Shown: in pieces, positions 17,233 through 25,107 of the stretch | Numbering within the stretch: position 1 is the stretch's first letter | How the letters are laid out: each line of letters opens with the position of its first letter | Origin: Belnapia sp. F-4-1 | Lineage (GTDB): Bacteria; Pseudomonadota; Alphaproteobacteria; Acetobacterales; Acetobacteraceae | NCBI RefSeq assembly: GCF_000802185.1 | Contig: NZ_KN676113.1 | Span: 4,607,430 to 4,671,429 of the forward strand | Direction: 5' to 3' | DNA length: 64,000 nt | Translations under genes and position numbers: made by a program | Notes under the pieces: generated by a model | What the model was told of the DNA's origin: nothing | The model's database searches: none | What the model saw: only the letters and a program-made list of their open reading frames with translations

Positions 17233-18077
17233 CCACCCCTCGCCCCGATGGCCGGCTGCACCTTCAGGAAGGCCCGATCGACCTGGTGATCGGCTTCGAG
17301 GGCACGCGCGCTGCCATCGCCGAGGCCGCAGCCCGGGCCACCGCCGCCTTCGGGGGGCTGCTCGCCGGGCTGGTTGCGGAACTGCCGCTGCTGCGCTCCC
17401 CTGTGGGCGCCGATCGCCCCGGTGTCGGCGGGCCCGTTGCCCGGCGGATGGCGGAGGCTGTCTGGCCTTTCCGCACCGGCTTCATCACGCCCATGGCGGC
17501 CGTCGCGGGGGCGGTGGCGGAGGAGGTTCTGGCGGCGCTGGCCGCCACGCCCGGCCTCACCGCCGCGCATGTCAACAACGGGGGCGACATCGCGCTTTTC
17601 CTCGCCCCGGGCGCCAGCCTGCGGGTCGGCGTCGTCCCACACCTCGCCCGCGCCGTGCCGGAGGCGCTGATCCGCATCCGCGCCGAGGACCGGGTACGCG
17701 GCATCGCCACCAGCGGCTGGCCAGGGCGAAGCTTCTCGCTCGGCATCGCCGATGCGGTCACGGTGCTGGCGCGCGGGGCGGCGGCGGCCGATGCCGCGGC
17801 GACCGTCATCGCCAATGCGGTGGATGCCGACCATCCGGCCATCCGCCGCGCCCCGGCCGCCTCGCTCGACCCCGACAGCGACCTCGGCGGGCGGCTGGTG
17901 ACGATCTCTGTCGGCCCGTTGCCCGCGGAGGTGGCCGAGGCGGCGCTCGACGCCGGCGAGGCACGGGCGGAGGCGTTGCTCTCCGCCGGGCTGATCGAGG
18001 GTGCCGCGCTGGTACTGGGCGAGGCCGTGCGCGTCGTCGGCGCAGGGGGGCTCATACGGACAGATACTGTTCCCTGA
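17217..18077 (+). CDS. UPF0280 family protein (ApbE-like fold)
   Basis: A 286-residue member of UPF0280, structurally related to ApbE flavin transferases but of unproven function. Recognisable stretches are IDLVIGFEGTRAAIAEAAAR, MAAVAGAVAEEVLAAL, HVNNGGDIALFL and GIATSGWPGRSFSLGIADAVTVLA. The ATG at 17217 lies within the last codons of the reductase gene, so the two proteins are made together. A role in cofactor loading of the reductase is plausible but untested. The 3' end overlaps the convergent livF gene by 26 bases, leaving no room for a separate terminator. Confidence 0.82.
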   Translation: MAGALATPRPDGRLHLQEGPIDLVIGFEGTRAAIAEAAARATAAFGGLLAGLVAELPLLRSPVGADRPGVGGPVARRMAEAVWPFRTGFITPMAAVAGAVAEEVLAALAATPGLTAAHVNNGGDIALFLAPGASLRVGVVPHLARAVPEALIRIRAEDRVRGIATSGWPGRSFSLGIADAVTVLARGAAAADAAATVIANAVDADHPAIRRAPAASLDPDSDLGGRLVTISVGPLPAEVAEAALDAGEARAEALLSAGLIEGAALVLGEAVRVVGAGGLIRTDTVP

Positions 18078-18753
18078 CCTCATCCGCTTCCAGCAGCGCA
18101 GCAATGCTGCCACTCCAGCGGATCCGACCCTTCTCGATGATGGTCGCCCGGTCGCTGACGAGTTGCGCGAAATGCAGGTTCTGCTCGGAAAGCAGGATGG
18201 ACAGCCCTTCCGCCTTCAGCGCCCGGATCGCCTCCGCCATGCGCTCGATGACTACGGGAGCGAGGCCCTCGCTTGGCTCGTCGAGCAGGATCAACCGCGG
18301 ATTGCCCATCAACGTGCGGGCGATGGTGAGCATCTGCTGCTCGCCGCCGCTCATCCGCCCGCCCGGCCGGTCCTGCATGGCGCCGAGGCTCGGGAAGAGG
18401 GCGAAGAGCCGCTCGGGTGTCCAGGGCCGCAGCCCCGCCGTCGCCGGCCGCCGTCCCACATCGAGATTTTCCATCACCGAGAGGCCGGTGAAGATGCGGC
18501 GCTCCTCCGGCACATAGCCGAGGCCGAGGCGGGCGATCTCAAAGGGTTCCCGCCCGGCGATCTCGGTGCCGGCGAAGCGCACGCTGCCGGCGGCAGGCGG
18601 GACGAGGCCCATGATCGCCTTCATCGTCGTGCTCTTGCCCGCGCCGTTGCGGCCGAGCAGCACCACCACCTCGCCCGCGCCGACCTCGAGCGCCACGTCG
18701 TCGAGGATGTGGGCGCGGCCGTAATAGGCGGAAAGCCCGGTGACCTGCAGCAT
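18052..18753 (-). CDS. livF: LIV-type ABC importer ATPase (LivF-like), second system
   Basis: ABC ATPase of 233 residues, last gene of the second LIV importer operon. Walker A GRNGAGKST, signature MSGGEQQM and Walker B LILLDEPSEGLAP are all intact. The ATG at 18753 shares one base with the livG stop (TGATG); a TTG one codon earlier is less likely. It works with the adjacent LivG and the fused permease. Position beside the nicotinate-type genes and the pimelate-type genes gives two competing guesses for cargo. Confidence 0.92.
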   Translation of the reverse strand: MLQVTGLSAYYGRAHILDDVALEVGAGEVVVLLGRNGAGKSTTMKAIMGLVPPAAGSVRFAGTEIAGREPFEIARLGLGYVPEERRIFTGLSVMENLDVGRRPATAGLRPWTPERLFALFPSLGAMQDRPGGRMSGGEQQMLTIARTLMGNPRLILLDEPSEGLAPVVIERMAEAIRALKAEGLSILLSEQNLHFAQLVSDRATIIEKGRIRWSGSIAALLEADEVREQYLSV

Positions 18754-19511
18754 CAATGTGCCCCCGTCACCGCGCCGGAGCCGAGATAGACCTCCCGCAC
18801 CCTGGGGTCGGCTCGGACCGCGGCCGGCGCTCCCTCGGCAATCAGCCGCCCGCGATCCAGCACCAGGATGCGGTTGGCATGGCCGAAGACCACGTCCATG
18901 TCATGCTCGGTGAAAAGCACGGCGATGCCGCTCTCCCGCGCGATCTGCGCCGTCAGTGCCATCAACGAGACGCGCTCCTGCGGCGCCATCCCCGCCGTTG
19001 GCTCGTCCATCAGCAGCAGCTTCGGCTCGTTGGCCAGCGCGATGGCGAGTTCCACCCGCTTCAGGTCGCCATAGGCGAGGATGCCGCAGGGCCGCCCCGC
19101 CTGGTCCGCCATGCCGAGGCGTTCCAGAAGCGCCCGCGCCGGTGCTGCCTCCATCCCAGCGACGGGCCGCCACAGCCCGCCCAGCCGCCGGTGATGCGAG
19201 AGCAGCGCCATCTGCACGTTCTCCAGCACCGTCATGGAGCCGAAGGTCGCGGTGATCTGGAAGGTCCGGCCAACACCCAGCCGCCAGACCTGCCGCGGCG
19301 CCAGCCCGGTGATGTCCTGCCCCAGCAGCCGCACCGAGCCGGCATCCGGCTTCAGCTGTCCGTTCAGCATGTTGAAGCAGGTGGACTTGCCTGCGCCGTT
19401 CGGCCCGATCAGCGCCAGCATCTCGCCGGGCCCGACAGCGAAGGAGACGTCCTGCACGGCGCGCACGCCGCCGAAGTTCTTCTCCAGCCCCTGGACCTCA
19501 AGCGTCGCCAT
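18753..19511 (-). CDS. livG: LIV-type ABC importer ATPase (LivG-like), second system
   Basis: ABC ATPase of 252 residues starting MATLEVQGLEKNFGGVRAVQDVSF. Walker A is GPNGAGKST, the signature region is LAYGDLKRVELAIAL (the degenerate LivG form) and Walker B is LLLMDEPTAGM. The ATG at 19511 lies 14 bases inside the end of the permease gene; a longer N-terminal frame is antisense-like arginine/serine-rich sequence and was rejected. Confidence 0.92.
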   Translation of the reverse strand: MATLEVQGLEKNFGGVRAVQDVSFAVGPGEMLALIGPNGAGKSTCFNMLNGQLKPDAGSVRLLGQDITGLAPRQVWRLGVGRTFQITATFGSMTVLENVQMALLSHHRRLGGLWRPVAGMEAAPARALLERLGMADQAGRPCGILAYGDLKRVELAIALANEPKLLLMDEPTAGMAPQERVSLMALTAQIARESGIAVLFTEHDMDVVFGHANRILVLDRGRLIAEGAPAAVRADPRVREVYLGSGAVTGAH

Positions 19512-21345
19512 GGCGGGCCTCCCAGCGCGCCCGGACAGCCCCGGCCAGCCCCTGCGGGAAGAACAGCACCAGCGCCACGATGACAACGCCGAGGATCAGC
19601 CGCCACAGATCTGTCAGCCGCACCAGCTGCTCCTGCAGCCCGGTAAAGGCGAGCGCGCCGATGATCGGCCCCGAGAGCGTTTGCACCCCGCCAAGCAGCA
19701 CCATCAGCAGCGCATCCACGCTGCGGGGAATGCCCATGAAGGTCGGGAAGACGCTTCCCTTGCCATAGGCGAAGAGTCCGCCCGCAATCCCCGCCGCCGC
19801 CGCCGCCAGGGCGAAGCCAAGCCAGCGGGTGCGGAAGGCGTCGATGCCGATCGCTTCGGCGCGCAAGGCGCTGTCCCGCTGCGCCCGCAGCGCATAGCCG
19901 AAGGGCGCATGGACAACACGCCGCAGCAGCAAGGTGGCGCCAATGCAGAGAGCGAGGGCAAGATAGTAGAAGACGAGCTTCGGCGCGGCCCAGGCATCCG
20001 GCCAGACGCCGAGGATTCCGTTGTCGCCACCGGTTACTTCAACCCACTGGAAGGCAACCGACCAGGCGATCTGGGCGAAGGCAAGGGTCAGCATCGCCGC
20101 ATAGACGCCGGAAAGGCGCACGCAGAAATAGCCGAAGACCAAGCCGAACACGCCCGCCGCCACCGGCGCCAGCGCCAGCCCGGCCAGCATCGGCGCGCCA
20201 AGCCACTGCGCCGCCAGCGCCGCCCCATAGGCGCCGAGGCCGAAATAGGCTGCATGGCCGAAGCTCGCCATGCCGCCGGGCCCCATGATGAGATGCAGGC
20301 TCGCGGCGAAGAGAACGGCGGTGGCGAGCTCCGTCAGCACCGAGATCGCATAGTCGCCGAGAAAGGGCGGCACGACGACCGCCAGGGCCAGCACGGCCAG
20401 CGCCAGCCAGCGCAAGGCTGCGGGTGCAGGGCCGATCATTGGCTCGGCGCTCCCCTGCCCGCCCCGCGCCGCCACCTCCGGCTTGCCAAGCAGCCCATGC
20501 GGCCGCACCACCAGAACCAGCGCCATGACGAGGAAGACAAGCACCAGCGTGATCTTCGGCACGATGAGGATGCCGAAGGCATGCAGCTCGCCGATCAGCA
20601 GCGCCGCCAGCGCCGCGCCCGTCAGGCTGCCAAGTCCGCCCACCACCACCACCACGAAGGCTTCGGTGATGATGGAGAGATCCATGTGCAGGTTGACGCT
20701 TTCGCGCGGCAGCTGCAGCGCCCCACCGAGCCCGGCGAGCAGGCTGCCGAGGAAGAAGACCGAGGTGAAGAGCATCCGCTGGTTCACGCCCAGCGCGCCG
20801 ACCATCTCCCGGTCCTGCGTCGCCGCGCGCACCAGCGTGCCCCAGCGCGTGCGATGGAAGAGCAGCAGCAGCAGGCCGAGCACCACCGGCCCGACGCCGA
20901 TCAGGAAAAGCTCGTAGAGCGGGAAGCGCAGGCCGAAGACCTCGGTGCTGCCGCGCAGCCCCGGGGCGCGGGGGCCGAGAAGGTCCTGCGCGCCCCAGAC
21001 CATCTGCGTCAACTCCTGCACGATCAGCACCACGCCGAAGGTGGCAAGCAGCTGGAACAGCTCCGGCGCGCGGTAGATGCGGCGAAGCAGCAGCACCTCC
21101 ACCACCAGGCCGATCAGCCCGACCAGCAGCGCCGCACCAAGCACCCCGCCCCAGAAGCCCAGATGGCCGCGTGGCAATTGGGTAACGAAGGTGTAAGCCA
21201 GGTAGGCTCCCAGCATGTAGAAGGAGCCATGGGCGAAATTCACCACCCGGCTGACGCCGAAGATGACGGTGAGGCCCGAGGCCACGAGGAAGAGCGAGGA
21301 AGCGCTCGCCAGGCCGCTGAGGGCCTGGAGGACCAGGTTCTCCAA
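19498..21345 (-). CDS. Fused LivH-LivM ABC permease
   Basis: A 615-residue membrane protein that joins two permeases usually made separately. Residues about 1-295 are LivH-like (VVNFAHGSFYMLGAYLAY, VVGGLGSLTGAALAALL). After a short linker (GKPEVAARGGQGSAEPM), residues about 310-610 are LivM-like (MGPGGMASFGHAAYFGLGAYG, ALRAQRDSALRAEAIGID). The fusion fixes a one-to-one heterodimer. Translation probably begins at TTG 21345, 11 bases after the binding-protein stop; no ATG is available near the N-terminus. No frameshift or internal stop is seen. Confidence 0.9.
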   Translation of the reverse strand: MENLVLQALSGLASASSLFLVASGLTVIFGVSRVVNFAHGSFYMLGAYLAYTFVTQLPRGHLGFWGGVLGAALLVGLIGLVVEVLLLRRIYRAPELFQLLATFGVVLIVQELTQMVWGAQDLLGPRAPGLRGSTEVFGLRFPLYELFLIGVGPVVLGLLLLLFHRTRWGTLVRAATQDREMVGALGVNQRMLFTSVFFLGSLLAGLGGALQLPRESVNLHMDLSIITEAFVVVVVGGLGSLTGAALAALLIGELHAFGILIVPKITLVLVFLVMALVLVVRPHGLLGKPEVAARGGQGSAEPMIGPAPAALRWLALAVLALAVVVPPFLGDYAISVLTELATAVLFAASLHLIMGPGGMASFGHAAYFGLGAYGAALAAQWLGAPMLAGLALAPVAAGVFGLVFGYFCVRLSGVYAAMLTLAFAQIAWSVAFQWVEVTGGDNGILGVWPDAWAAPKLVFYYLALALCIGATLLLRRVVHAPFGYALRAQRDSALRAEAIGIDAFRTRWLGFALAAAAAGIAGGLFAYGKGSVFPTFMGIPRSVDALLMVLLGGVQTLSGPIIGALAFTGLQEQLVRLTDLWRLILGVVIVALVLFFPQGLAGAVRARWEARHGDA

Positions 21346-21356
21346 GACCGCCTGCG

Positions 21357-22574
21357 TCAGGCCTGGGGCCGCAGCGTCCGGACGACATCGTCCGAGGGCA
21401 GGTAGTCCTTGCCGTCGGCATAGCGCCAGTCGGCCATCGCGCCCTTGCCGTTCTTCAGCACGGTGCGGCCGACGAAGGCGCCCATGGTGGACTGATGGTC
21501 GATGGTGCGGAACTGCACAGGCCCGAGCACGGACTGGAATTGCAGACCGGTCATGGCATCGACCAGCGCTTCGGTCTCAAGCGTGGGCGACTTCCTCAGC
21601 AGCGCCGCGATCGCCATCACCGTGTCATAGCCGACGACGCTGCCGAGGCGCGGATAGTCGTTCCAGCGGCGGCGATAGGCCTCGCGAAAAGGCGTATGGG
21701 CCGGCGTGTCGATCTGCTCCCAGGGATAGCCGGTGACGATCCAGCCTTCCGGCGCCTCGTCGCCGAGCGGGTCGAGATATTCCGGCTCGCCGGTCAGCAA
21801 GGAGACGACGCGGCGCCGCTCGAACAGCCCGCGGGTCGAGCCCTGGCGGACGAAATTGGTGAGGTCGGCGCCGAAGGTGACGTTGAAGATTGCCTCCGGA
21901 TTGGCCGCGGCCAGGGCCTGCACCGTGGCGCCGGCATCGATGCGGCCGAGCGCCGGGAATTGCTCGGCGACGAACTGGACATCCGGCCTGGCGCGGCTCA
22001 GCAGCTCCTTGAACCAGCGTACGGCGGACTGACCATACTCGTAGTTCGGTGCGACGGTGGCCCAGCGTTTGACGGGCAGCTTCGCCGCCTCCTCCACCAG
22101 CATGGCCGATTGCATGTAGGTGCTGGCGCGGAGACGGAAGGTGTAGCGGTTGCCCTTGCTCCAGACGAGCGCATCGGTCAGCGGCTCGCTGGCGACGAAG
22201 AGCTTCTTGTTCTGGTTGGCAAAGTCGCCGAGGGCCAAGCCGACATTGGAAAGGAAGCCGCCCGCCAGCAGCGCGACCTTCTCCGCATTCACCAGCTCGC
22301 CAGCCAGGCGGACGGCATCCTCCGGCCGCCCGGCATCGTCGCGGAAGACGGTCTCGATGCGGCGCCCATTAATGCCGCCAGCGGCATTCACCTGCTCCTG
22401 CGCCAGCAGCCAGGCATTGCGGTAAGGTTGGAGGAAGGCGGGCTGGGCGGTATAACTGTTGATCTCGCCGATGCGGATGGCCTCGCCCTGCGCCCGGATG
22501 CTGCCCGGCGCCGCCAAAGCCGCCATGCCGGCGCCCGCCAGTATCCGGCGGCGCCCGATCACCCGTCCCACCAT
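21357..22574 (-). CDS. LIV-type periplasmic substrate-binding protein, second system
   Basis: A 405-residue periplasmic binding protein and the first gene of the second LIV operon. The N-terminus has GRRRILAGAGMAALAAPGSIRAQG, a signal of Tat-like type (paired arginines before the hydrophobic stretch). The mature part shows the type-I fold pattern RIGEINSYTAQPAF and LLAQEQVNAAGGINGRRIETVFRDD. Ligand unknown; aromatic or dicarboxylic acids are more likely than amino acids given the neighbours. A small inverted repeat at 22630-22643 lies in its upstream region. Confidence 0.87.
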   Translation of the reverse strand: MVGRVIGRRRILAGAGMAALAAPGSIRAQGEAIRIGEINSYTAQPAFLQPYRNAWLLAQEQVNAAGGINGRRIETVFRDDAGRPEDAVRLAGELVNAEKVALLAGGFLSNVGLALGDFANQNKKLFVASEPLTDALVWSKGNRYTFRLRASTYMQSAMLVEEAAKLPVKRWATVAPNYEYGQSAVRWFKELLSRARPDVQFVAEQFPALGRIDAGATVQALAAANPEAIFNVTFGADLTNFVRQGSTRGLFERRRVVSLLTGEPEYLDPLGDEAPEGWIVTGYPWEQIDTPAHTPFREAYRRRWNDYPRLGSVVGYDTVMAIAALLRKSPTLETEALVDAMTGLQFQSVLGPVQFRTIDHQSTMGAFVGRTVLKNGKGAMADWRYADGKDYLPSDDVVRTLRPQA

Positions 22575-22629
22575 GCTGCCCCCGGTCCCGCTGCAACTGC
22601 GAAGACGATATGGAACCGCACTATCCGTT

Positions 22630-22643
22630 ATCGTGCAAACGAT
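22630..22643. promoter_or_regulatory. Small inverted repeat upstream of the second LIV operon
   Basis: ATCGTGCAAACGAT has perfect 5-base arms (ATCGT/ACGAT) around 4 bases, 56 bases upstream of the binding-protein ATG, in a patch poorer in GC than its surroundings. A regulator-binding site is possible; nothing identifies the regulator. Confidence 0.35.
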
Positions 22644-22683
22644 TTTCGATCCGTTGCCCCACTTTAGTGATGGAGGGCCCGGA

Positions 22684-22709
22684 GCCGGAGCGCGGCACGG
22701 CGCTCCGGC
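22684..22709 (-). terminator. Strong hairpin after the acyl-CoA dehydrogenase operon
   Basis: Perfect 10-bp stem (GCCGGAGCGC / GCGCTCCGGC) with a 6-base loop, starting 18 bases after the minus-strand stop at 22728. No T-run follows on either strand, so it is not a classical intrinsic terminator, but it could stall polymerase or protect the 3' end. Confidence 0.5.
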
Positions 22710-22727
22710 CGGGGTGGCGCCGTTCCG

Positions 22728-23873
22728 TCAGGCCGCCGCCACCAGCCCACCTGTCTCCGAAAGGTCGCGGACGTAGTGGTCGGCATCGCCGAACATCGCG
22801 TCGTTCACCGTCAGCCGCTTGAAGTAGTGGCCGGCGGCGTATTCGATGGTCATGGCGATGCCGCCATGCAGCTGGACGCTCTGCTGGCCGACGAAGCGCG
22901 CCGAGCGGCCGATTTGCACCTTCACCGCCGCCATTGCCTTGCGCCGCTCCACCGGGTTGCGCTCGGCGGCGGACATGGCGGCGAAGTAGGACATGGAGCG
23001 CGACTGCTCCAGCGCCACCAGCATGTCCGCGGCGCGATGCTGCAAGGCCTGGAAGCTGCCGATCGGTCGGCCGAACTGCTGGCGCGTCTTCATGTAGTCG
23101 ATGGTCATGTCGTGCACCGCCTGCATGGCCCCGACCGCCTCGCCGGCCAGCGCCGCGATGCATTCATCCACCACCTGGTCGACCAGCGGCAGCCCATCCT
23201 CCGGGTTGCCGAGCACGGCGACGGCCCGCGCGCCGGAGAGCTCGACCTCGGCGGCCCGCTGGCCATCGACCGTGCGGTAGCCACGCCGCTCCACCCCCGG
23301 CCCCTTGGCATCCACGAGGAAGACGCCGATGCCCTTCCGCTCGCGCCGGTCGCCGGCGGTGCGGGCGGTGACGATCAGCCGGTCGGCGCTGTCGCCATGC
23401 ACCACATAGCCCTTGCGGCCGTTGATGACCCAGCCGTCGCCGTCCTTCTTCGCCGTGGTCGCCACGTCGAATAGGTCGTAGCGCGACTGCCGCTCCACCT
23501 GGGCGAAGGCCAGCAGCATCTCGCCCGAGGCAACCTGCGGCACCAGCTCATTGCGCAGCTCCTGCGAGGCACCATGGCGGAGGAAGCCGCCGCCGATGAC
23601 GACGGTGCTCATCCATGGCTCGAGCGTGATGTACCGCCCGATCTGCTCGGCGACGATTAGGGTCTCGACGGGCCCGCCGCCGAAGCCGCCCTCATCTTCG
23701 CCGAAAGGCAGGCCAAGCAGGCCGAGTTCGGCATACTGCGACCAGACCTCGCGGCTCCAGCCATCGGCCGACTTCATGTAGCCCTTGCGCTGCTCGAAGC
23801 CGTATTTGTTGCCGAGCAGCCGGGCCACGCTGTCCTGCAGCAGGCGCTGCTCTTCCGTCAGGTCGAAGTCCAT
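22728..23873 (-). CDS. Acyl-CoA dehydrogenase, pimeloyl-CoA dehydrogenase small-subunit type
   Basis: A 381-residue acyl-CoA dehydrogenase resembling PimD, the small subunit of the two-part pimeloyl-CoA dehydrogenase of Rhodopseudomonas. The N-terminal MDFDLTEEQRLLQDSVARLL, a VERQSRYDLFDVATTA stretch in place of the usual SEPGAGSD loop, and the C-terminal QLHGGIAMTIEYAAGHYFKRL are visible. It lies 6 bases after the large-subunit gene, so the two form a heteromer. Substrates are probably CoA thioesters of medium-chain dicarboxylic or related acids; a steroid or other ring-cleavage substrate cannot be excluded. Confidence 0.82.
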   Translation of the reverse strand: MDFDLTEEQRLLQDSVARLLGNKYGFEQRKGYMKSADGWSREVWSQYAELGLLGLPFGEDEGGFGGGPVETLIVAEQIGRYITLEPWMSTVVIGGGFLRHGASQELRNELVPQVASGEMLLAFAQVERQSRYDLFDVATTAKKDGDGWVINGRKGYVVHGDSADRLIVTARTAGDRRERKGIGVFLVDAKGPGVERRGYRTVDGQRAAEVELSGARAVAVLGNPEDGLPLVDQVVDECIAALAGEAVGAMQAVHDMTIDYMKTRQQFGRPIGSFQALQHRAADMLVALEQSRSMSYFAAMSAAERNPVERRKAMAAVKVQIGRSARFVGQQSVQLHGGIAMTIEYAAGHYFKRLTVNDAMFGDADHYVRDLSETGGLVAAA

Positions 23874-23879
23874 GTTCCC

Positions 23880-25082
23880 TCAGAGCCCCAGGAAGGCTTT
23901 GGCCATGATGTTGCGCTGGATCTCGTTCGATCCGCCGTAGATGCTCTGCTTGCGCCAGTTGAAGTAGACGCCGGCTAGGCCGAACGCCCAGTCGGGCGCG
24001 ACATCCACCTCGTTGCTGCCGTCCTCCTCGTCCGGGTCGCCATCCGCCCAGGCATAGGGACCGGCCGCCTTCATCAGCAGCTCGGAGCACATTTGCTGGA
24101 TCTCGGTGCCCTTGATCTTGAGCACCGAGGTCGCCGGATCGGGCTTCTTATCCTTCCGCTTGGACTCGGTGGCGATGACGCGCATGACGGTCATCTCCAG
24201 CGCCTTCAACTCGACCTCGATCTCCGTGACCTTGCGGCGGAAGTCAGGGTCCTCCATCAGCGGCCTGCCGCCATCCATGCTCTCCTGCGCGATCACCTTC
24301 AGCCGGCGGATGCGCTCGCGCGAGGCGCCGACCCGCGCCTGGCCGAAACGCTCGTTGCCGAGCAGGAATTTCGCGCAGTCCCAGCCGCGGTTCTCCTCAC
24401 CGACCAGGTTCTCCGCCGGGATCTTCACGTCGTCGAAGAAGACCTCGTTCACCTCGTGCCCGCCCTCGATGGTGATGATCGGGCGGACGGTGATCCCCGG
24501 CGTCTTCATGTCGCAGAGCAGGAAGGAGATGCCCTCCTGCTTCTTCGCGGCCGGGTCGGTCCGGACGAGGAGGAAGATCCAGTCGGCATGCTGCGCGAGC
24601 GTCGTCCAGGTCTTCTGCCCGTTGACGACGTAGTGGTCGCCCTCGCGCACCGCGCGGGTCTTGAGCCCGGCGAGGTCGGAACCGGCGCCCGGCTCGGAGA
24701 AGCCCTGGCACCACCAGTCGTCGAGGTTCAGCATGCGGGGCAGGTACTTCCGCTTCTGCTCCTCGGTGCCGAATTCGATGATGACCGGCCCGCACATGTT
24801 GATGTTGAAGCCGAGCGGTGAGGGCGCCGGCGCCTGCTGCAGCTCCTCGCGGAAGATGTAGCGCTGCGCCAGCGTCCAGCCCGGACCGCCTGCCTCCTTC
24901 GGCCATTCCGGCGCCGCCCAGCCGCGGGCGTTCAGCTTGCGCTGCCAGTCCACCACCTGCTGCTTGGTAGGCGACCGGCCGGCGACCATGCGTTCGCGCG
25001 TCTCGGCCGGCAGTTCCTTGGCGATGAAATCGCGGACTTCCTGGCGGAAGGCGATTTCCTCATCGGTGAAGCGGAGGTCCAT
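23880..25082 (-). CDS. Acyl-CoA dehydrogenase, pimeloyl-CoA dehydrogenase large-subunit type
   Basis: A 400-residue acyl-CoA dehydrogenase resembling PimC. It has the flavin and substrate loop [12 protein letters not shown], the NGQKTWTTLAQHADWIFLLVRTD pattern of the large-subunit branch, and the C-terminal IYGGSNEIQRNIMAKAFLGL. It pairs with the downstream small subunit and follows the hydratase/dehydrogenase gene after 25 bases. The reaction is alpha,beta-desaturation of an acyl-CoA with electrons to ETF. Confidence 0.85.
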   Translation of the reverse strand: MDLRFTDEEIAFRQEVRDFIAKELPAETRERMVAGRSPTKQQVVDWQRKLNARGWAAPEWPKEAGGPGWTLAQRYIFREELQQAPAPSPLGFNINMCGPVIIEFGTEEQKRKYLPRMLNLDDWWCQGFSEPGAGSDLAGLKTRAVREGDHYVVNGQKTWTTLAQHADWIFLLVRTDPAAKKQEGISFLLCDMKTPGITVRPIITIEGGHEVNEVFFDDVKIPAENLVGEENRGWDCAKFLLGNERFGQARVGASRERIRRLKVIAQESMDGGRPLMEDPDFRRKVTEIEVELKALEMTVMRVIATESKRKDKKPDPATSVLKIKGTEIQQMCSELLMKAAGPYAWADGDPDEEDGSNEVDVAPDWAFGLAGVYFNWRKQSIYGGSNEIQRNIMAKAFLGL

Positions 25083-25107
25083 CGGGTCTCTCCTTGTCGT
25101 TCTCGGT

